DNA of 64,000 nt from Companilactobacillus ginsenosidimutans (GCF_001050475.1 NZ_CP012034.1:434001-498000); one strand, 5' to 3'. Counted from the first letter of the stretch, positions 9,199 through 17,781 are shown. The notes: a model not told the origin generated them from the letters alone. Made by a program: numbers and translations.

Positions 9199-10563
9199 AT
9201 GCCAAAAGCATATGTAGCAGTTGATATTGGAGCCTCAAGCGGACGTTTGATGCTCGGTACATTAGAAAATAAAAAATTAAAGCTGCAAGAAATACATCGT
9301 TTTAAAAATGGATTTTCCAAAGAGAACGGTCATGATCGTTGGGCAATCGATTCAATTCTTGATGAGATATTTAAGGGCCTTGAAAAAGTTAAGGCTGCTG
9401 GATATGACGATGTTGACTTAGGTATTGATACTTGGGCTGTTGATTACGTATTAGTTGGTATGGATGGAGAAAAGATTCAAAACCCAATTAGCTATCGTGA
9501 TTCTCGGACAAAGGATGCAATGAAAGAATTAACATCTGATTTACCTAAGAGTTACATTTACAAAAAAACTGGAATTCAATTTTTAAACTTTAATACTTTG
9601 TATCAACTATATGAGGAGAGTCATAAAGATCTTGAAAAGACAGACAAGATCATGATGATTCCAGATTATATAGGTTATGTTTTGACAGGTAATGCGGTTA
9701 CGGAAGTCACAAATGCTTCAACGACACAAATGTTGAATTTGCGTGAAGGATTATTCGATGAGAATTTGCTTGATAAAGTTAATGTTTCTCAAGATCAATT
9801 CCCAAGACTTGTTGAGTCAGGAACGATTTTAGGAAATATCAGACACAAGTGGCACATGCTTTATGACTTGCCGGAAACTGAAGTTGTTACCGTGGCGACC
9901 CATGATACTGCGTCTGCAGTACTTGGTGCACCGGGTGAAGGTGACAATTGGGCATTCTTAAGCTCAGGTACTTGGTCATTACTTGGGACTGAATTGAATG
10001 TGCCAGAAAATGGTGAATTAGCATTTAAAGGAAATTACACAAATGAGTGGGGTGCTTATGGTACCTATCGTTTCCTCAAGAACATCATGGGATTGTGGAT
10101 GATTCAATGTCTCAAACATGAATTAAATGATGAGTATAGTTTTGCTGATTTGGCACAACTCGCCGGAGAAGTTACACCATTTCAACAATTTATCGATGTT
10201 AATGATGACAGATTTACCAATCCAGATAGCATGATTGATGAAATTAAAGATTACTGTCGCGAGAAGAATCAAAAAGTTCCTGAAGCTCCTGGAGAATTAG
10301 CAATGGCTATTTATTCCAATTTGGCATTATATTACGCCAATGAGATTCAAGAGCTAAATAAGATTCTTGATTGTAAACTTCAAGCATTAAACATCGTTGG
10401 TGGTGGTTCAAACGTCAAACTATTGAATCAATTGACAAGTACTTTAACCGATTTGCCTGTTTACGCCGGTCCAAGTGAGGCAACCGCAATTGGTAATTTG
10501 ATCGTTCAAATGATTACTAAAAATGATGTTAACAATATTGCTGAAGGTAGAAAGCTTATTTGA
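9199..10563 (+). CDS. rhaB: L-rhamnulokinase, C-terminally truncated by TGA
   Basis: A FGGY-family kinase that phosphorylates L-rhamnulose to L-rhamnulose 1-phosphate. Motifs include [15 protein letters not shown] at the N-terminus, [33 protein letters not shown] and [15 protein letters not shown]. The frame stops at a TGA (10561-10563) after 454 aa. The same frame then continues for 35 codons to a TGA at 10669-10671, which overlaps the rhaM start as ATGA. Read through, the protein would be 490 residues, about the E. coli RhaB length of 489. The original stop was therefore very probably the coupled ATGA, and the earlier TGA is a nonsense change. The missing tail is the last part of the second FGGY domain; activity of the short form is uncertain. 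Confidence 0.88.
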   Translation: MPKAYVAVDIGASSGRLMLGTLENKKLKLQEIHRFKNGFSKENGHDRWAIDSILDEIFKGLEKVKAAGYDDVDLGIDTWAVDYVLVGMDGEKIQNPISYRDSRTKDAMKELTSDLPKSYIYKKTGIQFLNFNTLYQLYEESHKDLEKTDKIMMIPDYIGYVLTGNAVTEVTNASTTQMLNLREGLFDENLLDKVNVSQDQFPRLVESGTILGNIRHKWHMLYDLPETEVVTVATHDTASAVLGAPGEGDNWAFLSSGTWSLLGTELNVPENGELAFKGNYTNEWGAYGTYRFLKNIMGLWMIQCLKHELNDEYSFADLAQLAGEVTPFQQFIDVNDDRFTNPDSMIDEIKDYCREKNQKVPEAPGELAMAIYSNLALYYANEIQELNKILDCKLQALNIVGGGSNVKLLNQLTSTLTDLPVYAGPSEATAIGNLIVQMITKNDVNNIAEGRKLI

Positions 10564-10667
10564 GATTCATTCGGAGTAAAAACTTTCCTTCCTGAAAGCA
10601 ATAAATATGGAAATATTCTTGAAAAATATCAAGAGTTTCTAAAAAACGGTGGAAGGGAAACAGTTCA

Positions 10668-10982
10668 ATGAAAAGATTAGGTCAAGTGATGTATTTACAT
10701 AAAGATCAATATGCTGAATATGAGAAGAGACACAACAATCTATTCCCTGATATGAGAAAAGCTTTAAAAGAAGCCGGTGCTCACAACTATTCGATCTTTT
10801 TAAATAAGGAAAACGGAATGTTGTTTGCATATTTGGAAGTTGATGATATTCAAAAATACAATGACATAGCTAAAACTGATGCTGCCAAGAAATGGTGGGC
10901 ATATATGGAGCCTTTGATGGATACAAATCCAGATAAGAGTCCTGTAACTGTTGATCTGGATGAACTTTTCCACTTAGATTAA
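10668..10982 (+). CDS. rhaM: L-rhamnose mutarotase
   Basis: A 104-aa mutarotase that interconverts the alpha and beta anomers of L-rhamnose for RhaA. The family pattern is clear: EYEKRHNNLFPDM with the active-site histidine near residue 22, HNYSIFLNKENGMLFAYLE in the middle, and AKKWWAYMEPLMDTNPD near the C-terminus. Its ATG overlaps the ancestral stop of rhaB (ATGA), which indicates translational coupling in the intact operon. GGAAGGG lies upstream. It is intact. Confidence 0.94.
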   Translation: MKRLGQVMYLHKDQYAEYEKRHNNLFPDMRKALKEAGAHNYSIFLNKENGMLFAYLEVDDIQKYNDIAKTDAAKKWWAYMEPLMDTNPDKSPVTVDLDELFHLD

Positions 10983-11013
10983 ATATTTTGAAAATTAATT
11001 GGAGGAAATACTA

Positions 11014-12294
11014 ATGACAAAATCAGAAACTGTTGAACAAGCATATAAGGTTGCTAAAGAACGATATGCTGAATTAGGTGTTGATACAGATGCAGCTTTA
11101 AAAGAATTAAAGAAAGTTAAATTGTCAGTACATTGCTGGCAAGGGGATGATATTCATGGATTCTTATTCCCTAACCAAGAATTAACAGGTGGTATTGGTG
11201 TCAGTGGTAATTATCCTGGTATTGCTAGAACACCAGATGAGTTGTCAGGTGATTTGAGTGAAGCTCTTTCACTAATTCCTGGTCAACACAAAGTTCAACT
11301 ACACGCTATTTACGCTGTAACTGATAAAAAGAAAGATTTAACCGATCTTGAACCAGAAGATTTCAGTTACTGGGTAGATTGGGCTAAGAAAGAAAAAGTT
11401 GGTTTGGATATGAATGGTACATTCTTCTCACATCCAATGGTTAAAGATAACTTTACATTGGCAAGTCCTGATAAGGATGTTCGTGACTTCTGGATTGAAC
11501 ATGGTAAGAGATCACGTACTATTGCCAACTACTTTGGTAAAGAATTAGGTCAACAATCAGTTAATAACTTCTGGATTCCAGATGGATTCAAGGATAACCC
11601 TATCGACAAAGCAGATCCACGTCTTCGTTTAATCGATTCACTTGATGAAATCATCAAGAAACCTTATGACGAAAAGAATACAATCGAAGCCTTTGAAGGT
11701 AAGTTGTTTGGTACAGGTATTGAATCATACACTGTAGGTTCACATTTGTTCTACAACAACTACGCAATTAGCAGAAATAAGCTATGGACAATTGATGCTG
11801 GACACTGGCACCCAACAGAAGATGTCTCTGATAAATTTTCAGCATTCCTACCATTTGGTAAAGGACTTATGCTTCACGTTTCACGTCCAGTTCGTTGGGA
11901 TAGTGATCACGTTGTTATCTTCGATGAAGCTCTTGTACGTATTGCTCGTTCACTTGTTCGTGATAATGAACTCAGCAAGACAAATATTGGACTTGATTTC
12001 TTCGATGCAACAATTAACCGTGTTGCAGCTTGGGTAATCGGTGCACGTGCTACACAAAAGGCATTGTTACAAGCAATGCTTGAACCAATCGAACAGTTGA
12101 AGAAAGCTGAATTAAACTTTGACTTCACAACAAGATTGGCAGAAACAGAAGAACTTAAATCATATCCATTTGGTGCTGTTTGGGATGAATTCTGTCTCCA
12201 AAATGATGTACCAGTTGGCACTGATTGGTTAAACAATATTCACCAATATGAAAAAGATGTTCAATTTAAACGTTCAAATCTAATTAATGCTTAG
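11014..12294 (+). CDS. rhaA: L-rhamnose isomerase
   Basis: A 426-aa isomerase converting L-rhamnose to L-rhamnulose. Recognised by VHCWQGDDIHGF near residue 45, GLDMNGTFFSHP near 130, IPDGFKD, the metal-binding IDAGHWHPTEDVSDKFSA segment around residues 255-272, and HVSRPVRWDSDHV. The ATG at 11014 follows GGAGGA by 7 bp; the longer frame from 10999 starts inside that ribosome binding site and is wrong. It is the fourth gene of the operon and is intact, as are rhaM and rhaD, in contrast to the transporter and rhaB. Confidence 0.97.
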   Translation: MTKSETVEQAYKVAKERYAELGVDTDAALKELKKVKLSVHCWQGDDIHGFLFPNQELTGGIGVSGNYPGIARTPDELSGDLSEALSLIPGQHKVQLHAIYAVTDKKKDLTDLEPEDFSYWVDWAKKEKVGLDMNGTFFSHPMVKDNFTLASPDKDVRDFWIEHGKRSRTIANYFGKELGQQSVNNFWIPDGFKDNPIDKADPRLRLIDSLDEIIKKPYDEKNTIEAFEGKLFGTGIESYTVGSHLFYNNYAISRNKLWTIDAGHWHPTEDVSDKFSAFLPFGKGLMLHVSRPVRWDSDHVVIFDEALVRIARSLVRDNELSKTNIGLDFFDATINRVAAWVIGARATQKALLQAMLEPIEQLKKAELNFDFTTRLAETEELKSYPFGAVWDEFCLQNDVPVGTDWLNNIHQYEKDVQFKRSNLINA

Positions 12295-12324
12295 TTAAAA
12301 ATAGAAGGGGAGCAAAAATTTATT

Positions 12325-13155
12325 ATGAAATTTATCGATTCAAAATACGTTGAAAAGATGTCAGAAATCACCAATGAATTATACAAACACGGCTGGGATG
12401 AAAGAAATGGTGGAAACGTCAGTCTTAGATTAACTCAAGAAGAAGTGGATCAATTTGATGACTTGAAGGGTACCATTCGAAATATTCCTATCAAGTTTGA
12501 TGCATCCCCTCTAGCAGGACAATATTATCTAGTAACAGGTACAGGGCGTTACTTCAAGAATGTTCACAACTATCCAGAACGTGATGCTGGATTAGTACGT
12601 ATCACTGACGAAGGAAACTCAGTTGATTTGATTTGGGGATTCAACGATGGCGGACAACCAACAAGTGAATTTCCAGCTCACTTAATGACACATATTGCTC
12701 GTCAAAAAGTAGATTCAGATCAAAGAGTTGTAATGCACTGTCACCCAACTAACTGGGTAGCATTGTCATTCACACATGAATTAGATGAAGCAAGTGTCAG
12801 CCGCTTATTGTGGAAGATGCAAGCAGAATCATTAGTTGTATTCCCAGAAGGTGTAGGAATTATCCCTTACATGACTCCAGGAACAAACGAAATTGGACAA
12901 GCAACTGCTGATAAAATGAATGAATTTAGAGTTGTTATGTGGCCACACCACGGAATCTTCGCTTGTGGTGATAGTATGGATGAAGTATATGGCTTGATTG
13001 AAACTGTTGAAAAAGCTTGCATGATTTACACTGCTATTCAATCACAAGGTGGAAATATTGAACAAAGTATTACTGACGATGATTTGCGTGATTTGGCTAA
13101 GTCATTTGGCGTAACACCTAATCCTGATTTCTTATCGATGGAAACAGTTAAATAG
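12325..13155 (+). CDS. rhaD: L-rhamnulose-1-phosphate aldolase
   Basis: A 276-aa class II, zinc-dependent aldolase that cleaves L-rhamnulose 1-phosphate to dihydroxyacetone phosphate and L-lactaldehyde. Visible features are the phosphate site [11 protein letters not shown] near residue 30, the catalytic-glutamate region [10 protein letters not shown] near 112, the zinc histidines in MHCHPTNW near 140, and [20 protein letters not shown] near 210 with the third histidine. It is the last gene of the rha operon, with a terminator about 17 bp downstream. L-lactaldehyde would need a reductase; the zinc alcohol dehydrogenase at 5563-6684 is the local candidate. Confidence 0.97.
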   Translation: MKFIDSKYVEKMSEITNELYKHGWDERNGGNVSLRLTQEEVDQFDDLKGTIRNIPIKFDASPLAGQYYLVTGTGRYFKNVHNYPERDAGLVRITDEGNSVDLIWGFNDGGQPTSEFPAHLMTHIARQKVDSDQRVVMHCHPTNWVALSFTHELDEASVSRLLWKMQAESLVVFPEGVGIIPYMTPGTNEIGQATADKMNEFRVVMWPHHGIFACGDSMDEVYGLIETVEKACMIYTAIQSQGGNIEQSITDDDLRDLAKSFGVTPNPDFLSMETVK

Positions 13156-13171
13156 GTTTATATATAGTAGG

Positions 13172-13204
13172 GAAAGGCGAAAACTTGTTTTTCGTCTTTT
13201 TTTG
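13172..13204 (+). terminator. Terminator of the rha operon
   Basis: AAAGGCGAAAA and TTTTTCGTCTTT pair with one wobble around CTTG and run into a T-tract. Confidence 0.75.
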
Positions 13205-13219
13205 TTGGGGAAATATGCC

Positions 13220-13262
13220 GTCGCAAGAGCTGAGAAATATTCTTCGGCTGTGCGGGACGGTC
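13220..13262 (-). repeat. One half of a palindromic repeat copy split by the IS110 element
   Basis: The 23-bp GTCGCAAGAGCTGAGAAATA-TTC at 13220-13242 is the exact inverse of 14938-14960. The adjoining bases up to 13262 resemble the ACGTTCCAGCC segment of the repeat copy at 15283-15476. On the minus strand this is the 3' outer arm of a third copy whose other half lies at 14845-14960. Confidence 0.6.
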
Positions 13263-13400
13263 AGAGCCTCAGTGCGGTCTCGGACCTCGGTTCCTACGAT
13301 TAGTCAAGTAGGATATCTAAAAATGAGTGTATAACAAATAGTACTTCATAACTTGCATTTTAAATTATGGAGGTAAGTGTTAATATTCAATTTAGAGATA

Positions 13401-14618
13401 TCAGTTTATCTCTGTGGACTTCGAGTCCGTATATGCGTAAGCATATTTCTCTCTATGTTCGATCATAGAGAATAGACATTTCAGTGTCTTGTTCATACAA
13501 GCTACTGTGGCAACCTTATCCTTCTTGGGAACGGGTTGCTTTTTTAGTTTGTAATAGTAATCCACAATATGATTAGGTGCCGCTGATTGTTGTTTGATCA
13601 TGTTTCTTACTGCGATGAATAGTAGTTCTCGTGCTTTAGGATTCCCTCGTTTGTTTATATGATCCTTTCGCAAATACTGACCTGATTGATATCTAATAAG
13701 ATCTATCCCTACGTATGCATTCAGTTGATTCGCATTATCGAATCTAGTGAAGTCACCTATCTCACCCAATAACATAGCGGCTGTCATCTGGCCGATACCT
13801 GGCATTGAAGAAATAATCTCAAAGTCAGGAAGTTTCTTTGCCATCTCAATCATTTGCTTTTTCAACTTGTTCTTTTGGATAGTCAAATTGATTAATAGAC
13901 GCGAATAATATTGAACTTCTTGCACTTGAATATCGTCTACATGTACTGCAGGGGAACTGTTCTTAGCAAGACGTAATAATTTATCTGCATATTTTAAAGC
14001 ATTGTCTTTTGATATGAACTTATTGGTCTCGCCTATTAAAGCATTCTTTAGTTTTGTCCTTGAAAGCCCTGAAATCAAATCGGGATGAGGAAATGTATTT
14101 ATTGTAATCAGTGCTAGAAACGATGTTTTCTTGGCAAAGAAATGCTCTATCTCCGGGAAAGTCTGCTGGATTTCATTATGTAATTGTAAATTATACAACT
14201 TACGAGAATTCTCAACTTTCTCATAGAACCGACTCAGTTCTCTTAGTTTTAAATATTTTTCATCTTGAAATTGAACCAACCGATAGTGATTATTAAAAGC
14301 ACTCAATGCAATTTTATGTGCATCTTTATCATCGGTTTTAACCCGACGTAAATTCTCGGTTTTAAGATGTAGCTCAAGAGGATTTAGAAGGGCATATGGA
14401 ATTTTGTTCTCTCTGCAGAATCTCTCAATGGGACGGGAATATATACCTGTCGCCTCAAAGTAGAATGTTGGATTGGTTGCACATTTAACGGTGGCACGTA
14501 ATCTATCAAAGCCTAACTTGTTGTGTTGAAAATTAAATTCAGTAACACAGCTATCATTACGTTAATAGACACAATAGCTGTGTCCTTTGGAAACATCTAA
14601 AGCAATTATATCTGACAT
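13401..14618 (-). pseudogene. IS110-family transposase with an early TAA
   Basis: From the ATG at 14618 (GAAAGGTGATA upstream) the frame encodes a 405-codon IS110-type DEDD transposase. It shows MSDIIALDVSKG at the N-terminus, FEATGIYSRP, KTDDKDAHKIA, and a C-terminal Tnp domain with MPGIGQMTAAMLLGEIGDF, then GIDLIRYQSGQ (probable catalytic serine) and KRGNPKARELLF. Codon 19 is TAA (14564-14562), after ...HSYCVY. The rest is open to a TGA at 13403-13401. The 301-residue frame starting at 14306 lacks the N-terminal catalytic aspartate and would be inactive. It is the only non-rha gene in the window ending in TGA, in keeping with foreign origin. Confidence 0.85.
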
Positions 14619-14796
14619 GATTATCACCTTTCTAAAGCTGTCCGTATCAACACTTCTGATCTCATTTCCTATACACGGACTCGAAGTCCCACAGCCTAAA
14701 ACCTGATTAGAGAAATGAAGATAACGGAGACCATTTTTGAATGCGGACTATTATGTCCCGAGGCCCATGATCGGTCTTAGCTTTACCTTCAGTGTA
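14619..14796 (-). ncRNA. Possible bridge-RNA-bearing leader of the IS110 element
   Basis: About 180 bp of non-coding DNA lie between an upstream terminator (14797-14833) and the transposase start. IS110 elements carry a structured bridge RNA in a non-coding end that guides recombination. This leader holds the hairpin GGACTTCGAGTCC (14677-14689) and a GGAC/GTCC hairpin near 14750. No loop complementarity to a target could be established, so this is inference from family knowledge. Confidence 0.3.
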
Positions 14797-14833
14797 CAAA
14801 AAAGTTCTGAGTAAAGAATATTTACTCAGAACT
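14797..14833 (-). terminator. Leftward terminator shielding the IS element
   Basis: AGTTCTGAGTAAA (14803-14815) and TTTACTCAGAACT (14821-14833) form a perfect 13-bp stem. On the minus strand it runs into TTTTTTG, so it stops transcription entering the IS from the right. Confidence 0.75.
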
Positions 14834-14844
14834 AATCTTAGGTT

Positions 14845-14960
14845 GTTTTGGAGCCTTTCGAAGTTCGCGAAAGTCTTCAAACTCGCCCGGTGGTGTAAGG
14901 GTGGCTTTTCCGCCCTAACGCCACTTTCACTGCCTTCGAATATTTCTCAGCTCTTGCGAC
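14845..14960 (-). repeat. Second half of the palindromic repeat copy split by the IS110 element
   Basis: Read on the minus strand: outer arm 14960-14938, a hairpin GGCGTTAGGGCGG / CCACCCTTACACC (about 14922-14889), then a hairpin TTTGAAGACTTTCG / CGAAAGGCTCCAAA (14881-14846). The last closely matches the TTTGGAGACTTTTC / GAAAAGGCTCCAAA hairpin of the copy at 15283-15476. The other outer arm is at 13220-13242, beyond the IS. A 71-codon plus-strand frame covers this stretch but looks spurious. Confidence 0.6.
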
Positions 14961-15282
14961 TGGTGTTGTTTAATAAAGAAATTTATCTCGTGGTTAGTTT
15001 TGAATAACAATGGTATTGATATTGATTTAATTCGCACTTAATTTATCAGATGGATTAATTCCATGAACATTTGTATCGATAAAAGTGAACAATTGGTGCA
15101 AGTAATGAATTTGTTGAGTATTTGAAAATTGCTAATACAGTATGTAATGTCCATCAATTTACAATGTTCTCTTAACTCATTGTTCGTTAATCATTGAACG
15201 TAAAATATGGAGGAGCACTCTAACAAGTGAATAAAATATTGATGTAACACTGCGTATACGGAAAAAGACACCAACTTATCAA
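14961..15282. other. Intergenic stretch with a possible gene remnant
   Basis: No intact gene is visible. On the minus strand a 34-codon open stretch (15131 to a TAA at 15027) reads like a real protein tail, with HYLHQLFTFIDTNVHGINPS before the stop. It has no start and is closed upstream by TAG. I could not assign it to a family. GGAGCACT occurs at 15212 and again at 15283, where the next repeat begins. Confidence 0.3.
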
Positions 15283-15476
15283 GGAGCACTATCGTAGATG
15301 GAGAACGGAAATAGATTTTTGGCTCAGTGGCCAAATTATACTAAGTCGAGTGAACTTCTCGACTTAGTATAAGGTGCAGTTTGGAGACTTTTCGCCCTTT
15401 GAAAAGGCTCCAAATGTACCGGCGACGTTCCAGCCTAAAAAAATCTATTTCCGTTCGGAATCGGCAATAGTGCTCC
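15283..15476 (+). repeat. Palindromic structured repeat, copy 1
   Basis: A 194-bp unit able to fold end to end. The outer arm GGAGCACTAT (15283-15292) pairs with 15467-15476. An 18-bp perfect stem GAACGGAAATAGATTTTT (15303-15320) pairs with 15439-15456. Inside lie hairpin A, a perfect 15-bp stem (15336-15350 with 15358-15372, loop TGAACTT), and hairpin B (15380-15393 with 15401-15414, loop GCCCTTT). The same layout, with other stem sequences, occurs inverted at 58843-59017, and a related interrupted copy spans 13220-14960. No coding frame fits. It could be a mobile palindrome or a structured RNA. Confidence 0.8.
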
Positions 15477-15589
15477 ACCCCCCAAAAAAACCACTAATTA
15501 TTAATATCTCCTAACATTTATGTTAAATCGAGAAATGAACCAAATTTACTGTTAAAATAGAGTAGCAAATTATAGAAAACTGGTGAATT

Positions 15590-16456
15590 ATGGAAACTTC
15601 AGACTTGTATGGTAAAGTGCTATCCGGTACTGTTACTGACTTAAATAAAGAAGAAGCATTTGTTCAAATTGAGGGAATTACATTTGCTTTGGACTTAAGT
15701 GAACTCGATGAACTTCCTGAATTAGGGGATGAAATCGGTGGTTTTGTTTATGAAACTCAAAGCCATAAAAATAAAATTACTACTGTGATGCCAAAGGTTA
15801 TGGAAGGTATTTGGGATTATGCCGAAGTTAAGGATGTTCGTTCTGACTTGGGTGTATTTGTTGATGCGGGTCTTCCGGACAAAGATATCGTTGTGTCACT
15901 TGATGAATTACCACTAGAACATTCAGAATGGCCTAAAAAAGGCGATCAAGTTATGGTTGAATTAGAAGTTGATCACAAGGGTCGTCTCTGGGGTAAGTTG
16001 GCTGATATCAATTTATATACACAACTGGCTAGAAGTGCTAGTGATAATGAAAAAAACCGTGATGAAACTGGTCATGTTATTGCTATTCGTGATTCTGGAA
16101 CGTTTGTTATGACCGACAGTTATTTCATGGGATTCATTTATACTAGTGAACAAGACGGACCATTAAGAATAGGTAAGGAAGTAAAAACCAGAGTTATTGG
16201 TTCAAGTCACAGACGACTCAATCTATCAATGCGTCCTCGTGCGTTTGAAGAAATTACACCAGATGCGGAAATGATTATGGCAGTATTAGAACATGCGCGT
16301 GATAATAAGATTCCTTATACTGACAAAAGTGATCCTCAAGATATTAAGGACTATTTTGGAATTAGTAAAGGTAGTTTTAAACGTGCACTTGGTAATTTAA
16401 TGAAACAAAGAAAAATCGAACAAAAAGATGGATACACATATTTAAAAAAGTCGTAG
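15590..16456 (+). CDS. cvfB: S1-like RNA-binding protein CvfB
   Basis: A 288-aa protein of the CvfB/YitL family: tandem S1-type OB folds (residues about 5-65, 70-140 and 145-215) followed by a C-terminal winged helix around residues 220-285 (DYFGISKGSFKRALGNLMKQRKIEQKDGYTYL). In Staphylococcus CvfB binds RNA and affects virulence gene expression; its role in lactobacilli is not settled. The ATG follows CTGGTGA, and a TTAAAAT -10-like box lies about 35 bp upstream. It stands directly upstream of xerD, as in other lactobacilli. Confidence 0.9.
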   Translation: METSDLYGKVLSGTVTDLNKEEAFVQIEGITFALDLSELDELPELGDEIGGFVYETQSHKNKITTVMPKVMEGIWDYAEVKDVRSDLGVFVDAGLPDKDIVVSLDELPLEHSEWPKKGDQVMVELEVDHKGRLWGKLADINLYTQLARSASDNEKNRDETGHVIAIRDSGTFVMTDSYFMGFIYTSEQDGPLRIGKEVKTRVIGSSHRRLNLSMRPRAFEEITPDAEMIMAVLEHARDNKIPYTDKSDPQDIKDYFGISKGSFKRALGNLMKQRKIEQKDGYTYLKKS

Positions 16457-16467
16457 GTATGATTTGA

Positions 16468-17388
16468 GTGAGTGAAAAGGTACAAGTAAACTGCCAATAT
16501 ATGAAAGATATAATCAGTGACTATTCGAGGTATTTGAGACTTGATAGGGGATTGTCTCAAAATACAATTTTGTCTTATCGACAAGATTTACTAGAGTTCA
16601 GCCATTATTTGGAAAAAGATGGGATGAAAAAATATCCGGAAGATCATTTTCAGATTACTAATTTTTTTGCGTTCCAGGATCAAGCTGGAAAGTCAAAAAC
16701 GAGTGAGATTAGAATTTTTTCAACATTAAGAAAATTTTATCAGTGGATGGAATTAATGGGAAACATCAATGTTAATCCAATGACTGAATTAGATGCTCCA
16801 AAAAAAGCACAACATTTACCAGTTGTTCTATCAATGGAAGAAGTTGTCTCTTTAATCGAGTCACCAGATATTAGTAAACCACTTGGAATCAGAGATCGAG
16901 CCATTTTTGAAGTGATGTATGCGACTGGTTTGCGTGTTAGTGAATTGATCAACTTGACAATGGATGATCTTCATCTTGATCTGGGGTTAATAAAAACTGT
17001 CGGTAAAGGTGATAAGGAAAGATTGTTGCCAATTGGTGATACAGCTATTAATTGGCTCAAAAAGTATTTCACAGATACTCGTAACGATTTAGTTCAGAGG
17101 TATGGACAAAAGACACAAGTCTTTTTAAATTTCCGTGGGCAACATTTGACTAGACAATCCATTTGGCGAATGATCAAAAAATATATAAATCAAGTTGGAA
17201 TCACTAAAGACGTGACCCCTCATACCTTGAGACATTCATTTGCTACTAATTTATTAGCCAATGGTGCTGACTTAAGGGTTGTTCAAGAATTACTAGGTCA
17301 CTCGGATATATCAACGACACAAATATATACGCATATCAATCAAACAAGAATGAAACAAGTGTACGAGCAAGCGCATCCCCGGGCTTAG
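16468..17388 (+). CDS. xerD: Tyrosine recombinase XerD
   Basis: A tyrosine site-specific recombinase that, with XerC, resolves chromosome dimers at dif. It has an N-terminal SAM-like core-binding domain (YLRLDRGLSQNTILSYRQDL) and a catalytic domain with arginine in ATGLRVSELINL, lysine in GKGDKERLLPIG, HTLRHSFATNLL with the H-x-x-R pair, GHSDIS with histidine, and the nucleophile in TTQIYTH. The start is uncertain: the GTG at 16468 has weak TAGGT upstream. The ATG at 16501 gives a more canonical N-terminus (MKDIISDYSRYL) but lacks a well-spaced ribosome binding site. It is followed 9 bp later by ribT. Confidence 0.94.
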   Translation: MSEKVQVNCQYMKDIISDYSRYLRLDRGLSQNTILSYRQDLLEFSHYLEKDGMKKYPEDHFQITNFFAFQDQAGKSKTSEIRIFSTLRKFYQWMELMGNINVNPMTELDAPKKAQHLPVVLSMEEVVSLIESPDISKPLGIRDRAIFEVMYATGLRVSELINLTMDDLHLDLGLIKTVGKGDKERLLPIGDTAINWLKKYFTDTRNDLVQRYGQKTQVFLNFRGQHLTRQSIWRMIKKYINQVGITKDVTPHTLRHSFATNLLANGADLRVVQELLGHSDISTTQIYTHINQTRMKQVYEQAHPRA

Positions 17389-17397
17389 GAGGTAAAA

Positions 17398-17781
17398 ATG
17401 TTAACCAAATATAATAAAGATGAAAATAAAAAGATTACCATGGGATTCATGTCTTATATTTCTGAATTAAAAGATATGAATAATCTGGAAAAAGAACTGA
17501 ATTTATATGATAAAGACGAGAATCGCCAGTTATATTTATGGAAAAGTAATGTGGAGGATTACTCAGGAATAGTCGCATTATCTTTTTCAACCAAAACTGT
17601 ATTTATCGATTATATTTCATTAACTCCTTCGTACCGCTCACAAACTAATACTTTCAAGATATTTGATGATATCAAACGAAAATTTCCAAAATATACCATT
17701 CTTGGTAGTTTTAGTTTAGTAGACCAACTTAGACTTTGGTCAGAAAAAAATAACCAATCAGAAGAAACGGAATCTGACTAA
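17398..17781 (+). CDS. ribT: RibT-like GNAT protein
   Basis: A 127-aa protein resembling Bacillus RibT, a GNAT-fold acetyltransferase of unclear substrate that was named from the riboflavin operon. It shares the N-terminal KKITMGFMSYI segment, DENRQLYLWK near residue 40 and a beta-strand pair before SLTPSYRS. The cofactor-binding R/Q-x-x-G/A loop is degenerate here (SYRSQTNTFK). In lactobacilli ribT sits between xerD and scpA although no other riboflavin biosynthesis gene is present. AGGAGG overlaps the end of xerD, 5 bp before the ATG. The stop directly abuts the scpA start. Confidence 0.75.
   Translation: MLTKYNKDENKKITMGFMSYISELKDMNNLEKELNLYDKDENRQLYLWKSNVEDYSGIVALSFSTKTVFIDYISLTPSYRSQTNTFKIFDDIKRKFPKYTILGSFSLVDQLRLWSEKNNQSEETESD

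Larger units (their letters stand above)
13300..14800 (-). mobile_element. IS110-family insertion sequence (boundaries approximate)
   Basis: The unit holds one transposase frame and non-coding DNA on both sides. A pair of subterminal inverted repeats can be read: CTGTGGACTTCGAGTCCGTA (from 13412) against the inverse of the segment at 14670-14694, differing by single-base insertions. Each holds the small hairpin GGACT-TCG-AGTCC. Subterminal inverted repeats are described for the IS1111 subgroup of IS110 elements. Such elements make no clear terminal repeats or target duplications, so the ends cannot be placed. They lie between 13263 and 13400 on the left and between 14700 and 14845 on the right, because the outer DNA belongs to a palindromic repeat. 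Confidence 0.65.

Noticed and set aside
8428..10563. Selenocysteine at the two in-frame TGA codons
   Set aside because: Neither protein family uses selenocysteine, and no SECIS-like hairpin follows either codon.
14792..15007. 71-codon plus-strand open frame over the IS/repeat junction
   Set aside because: It runs through a terminator stem and the arms of the palindromic repeat, has no ribosome binding site, and its residue pattern follows the repeat, not a protein.
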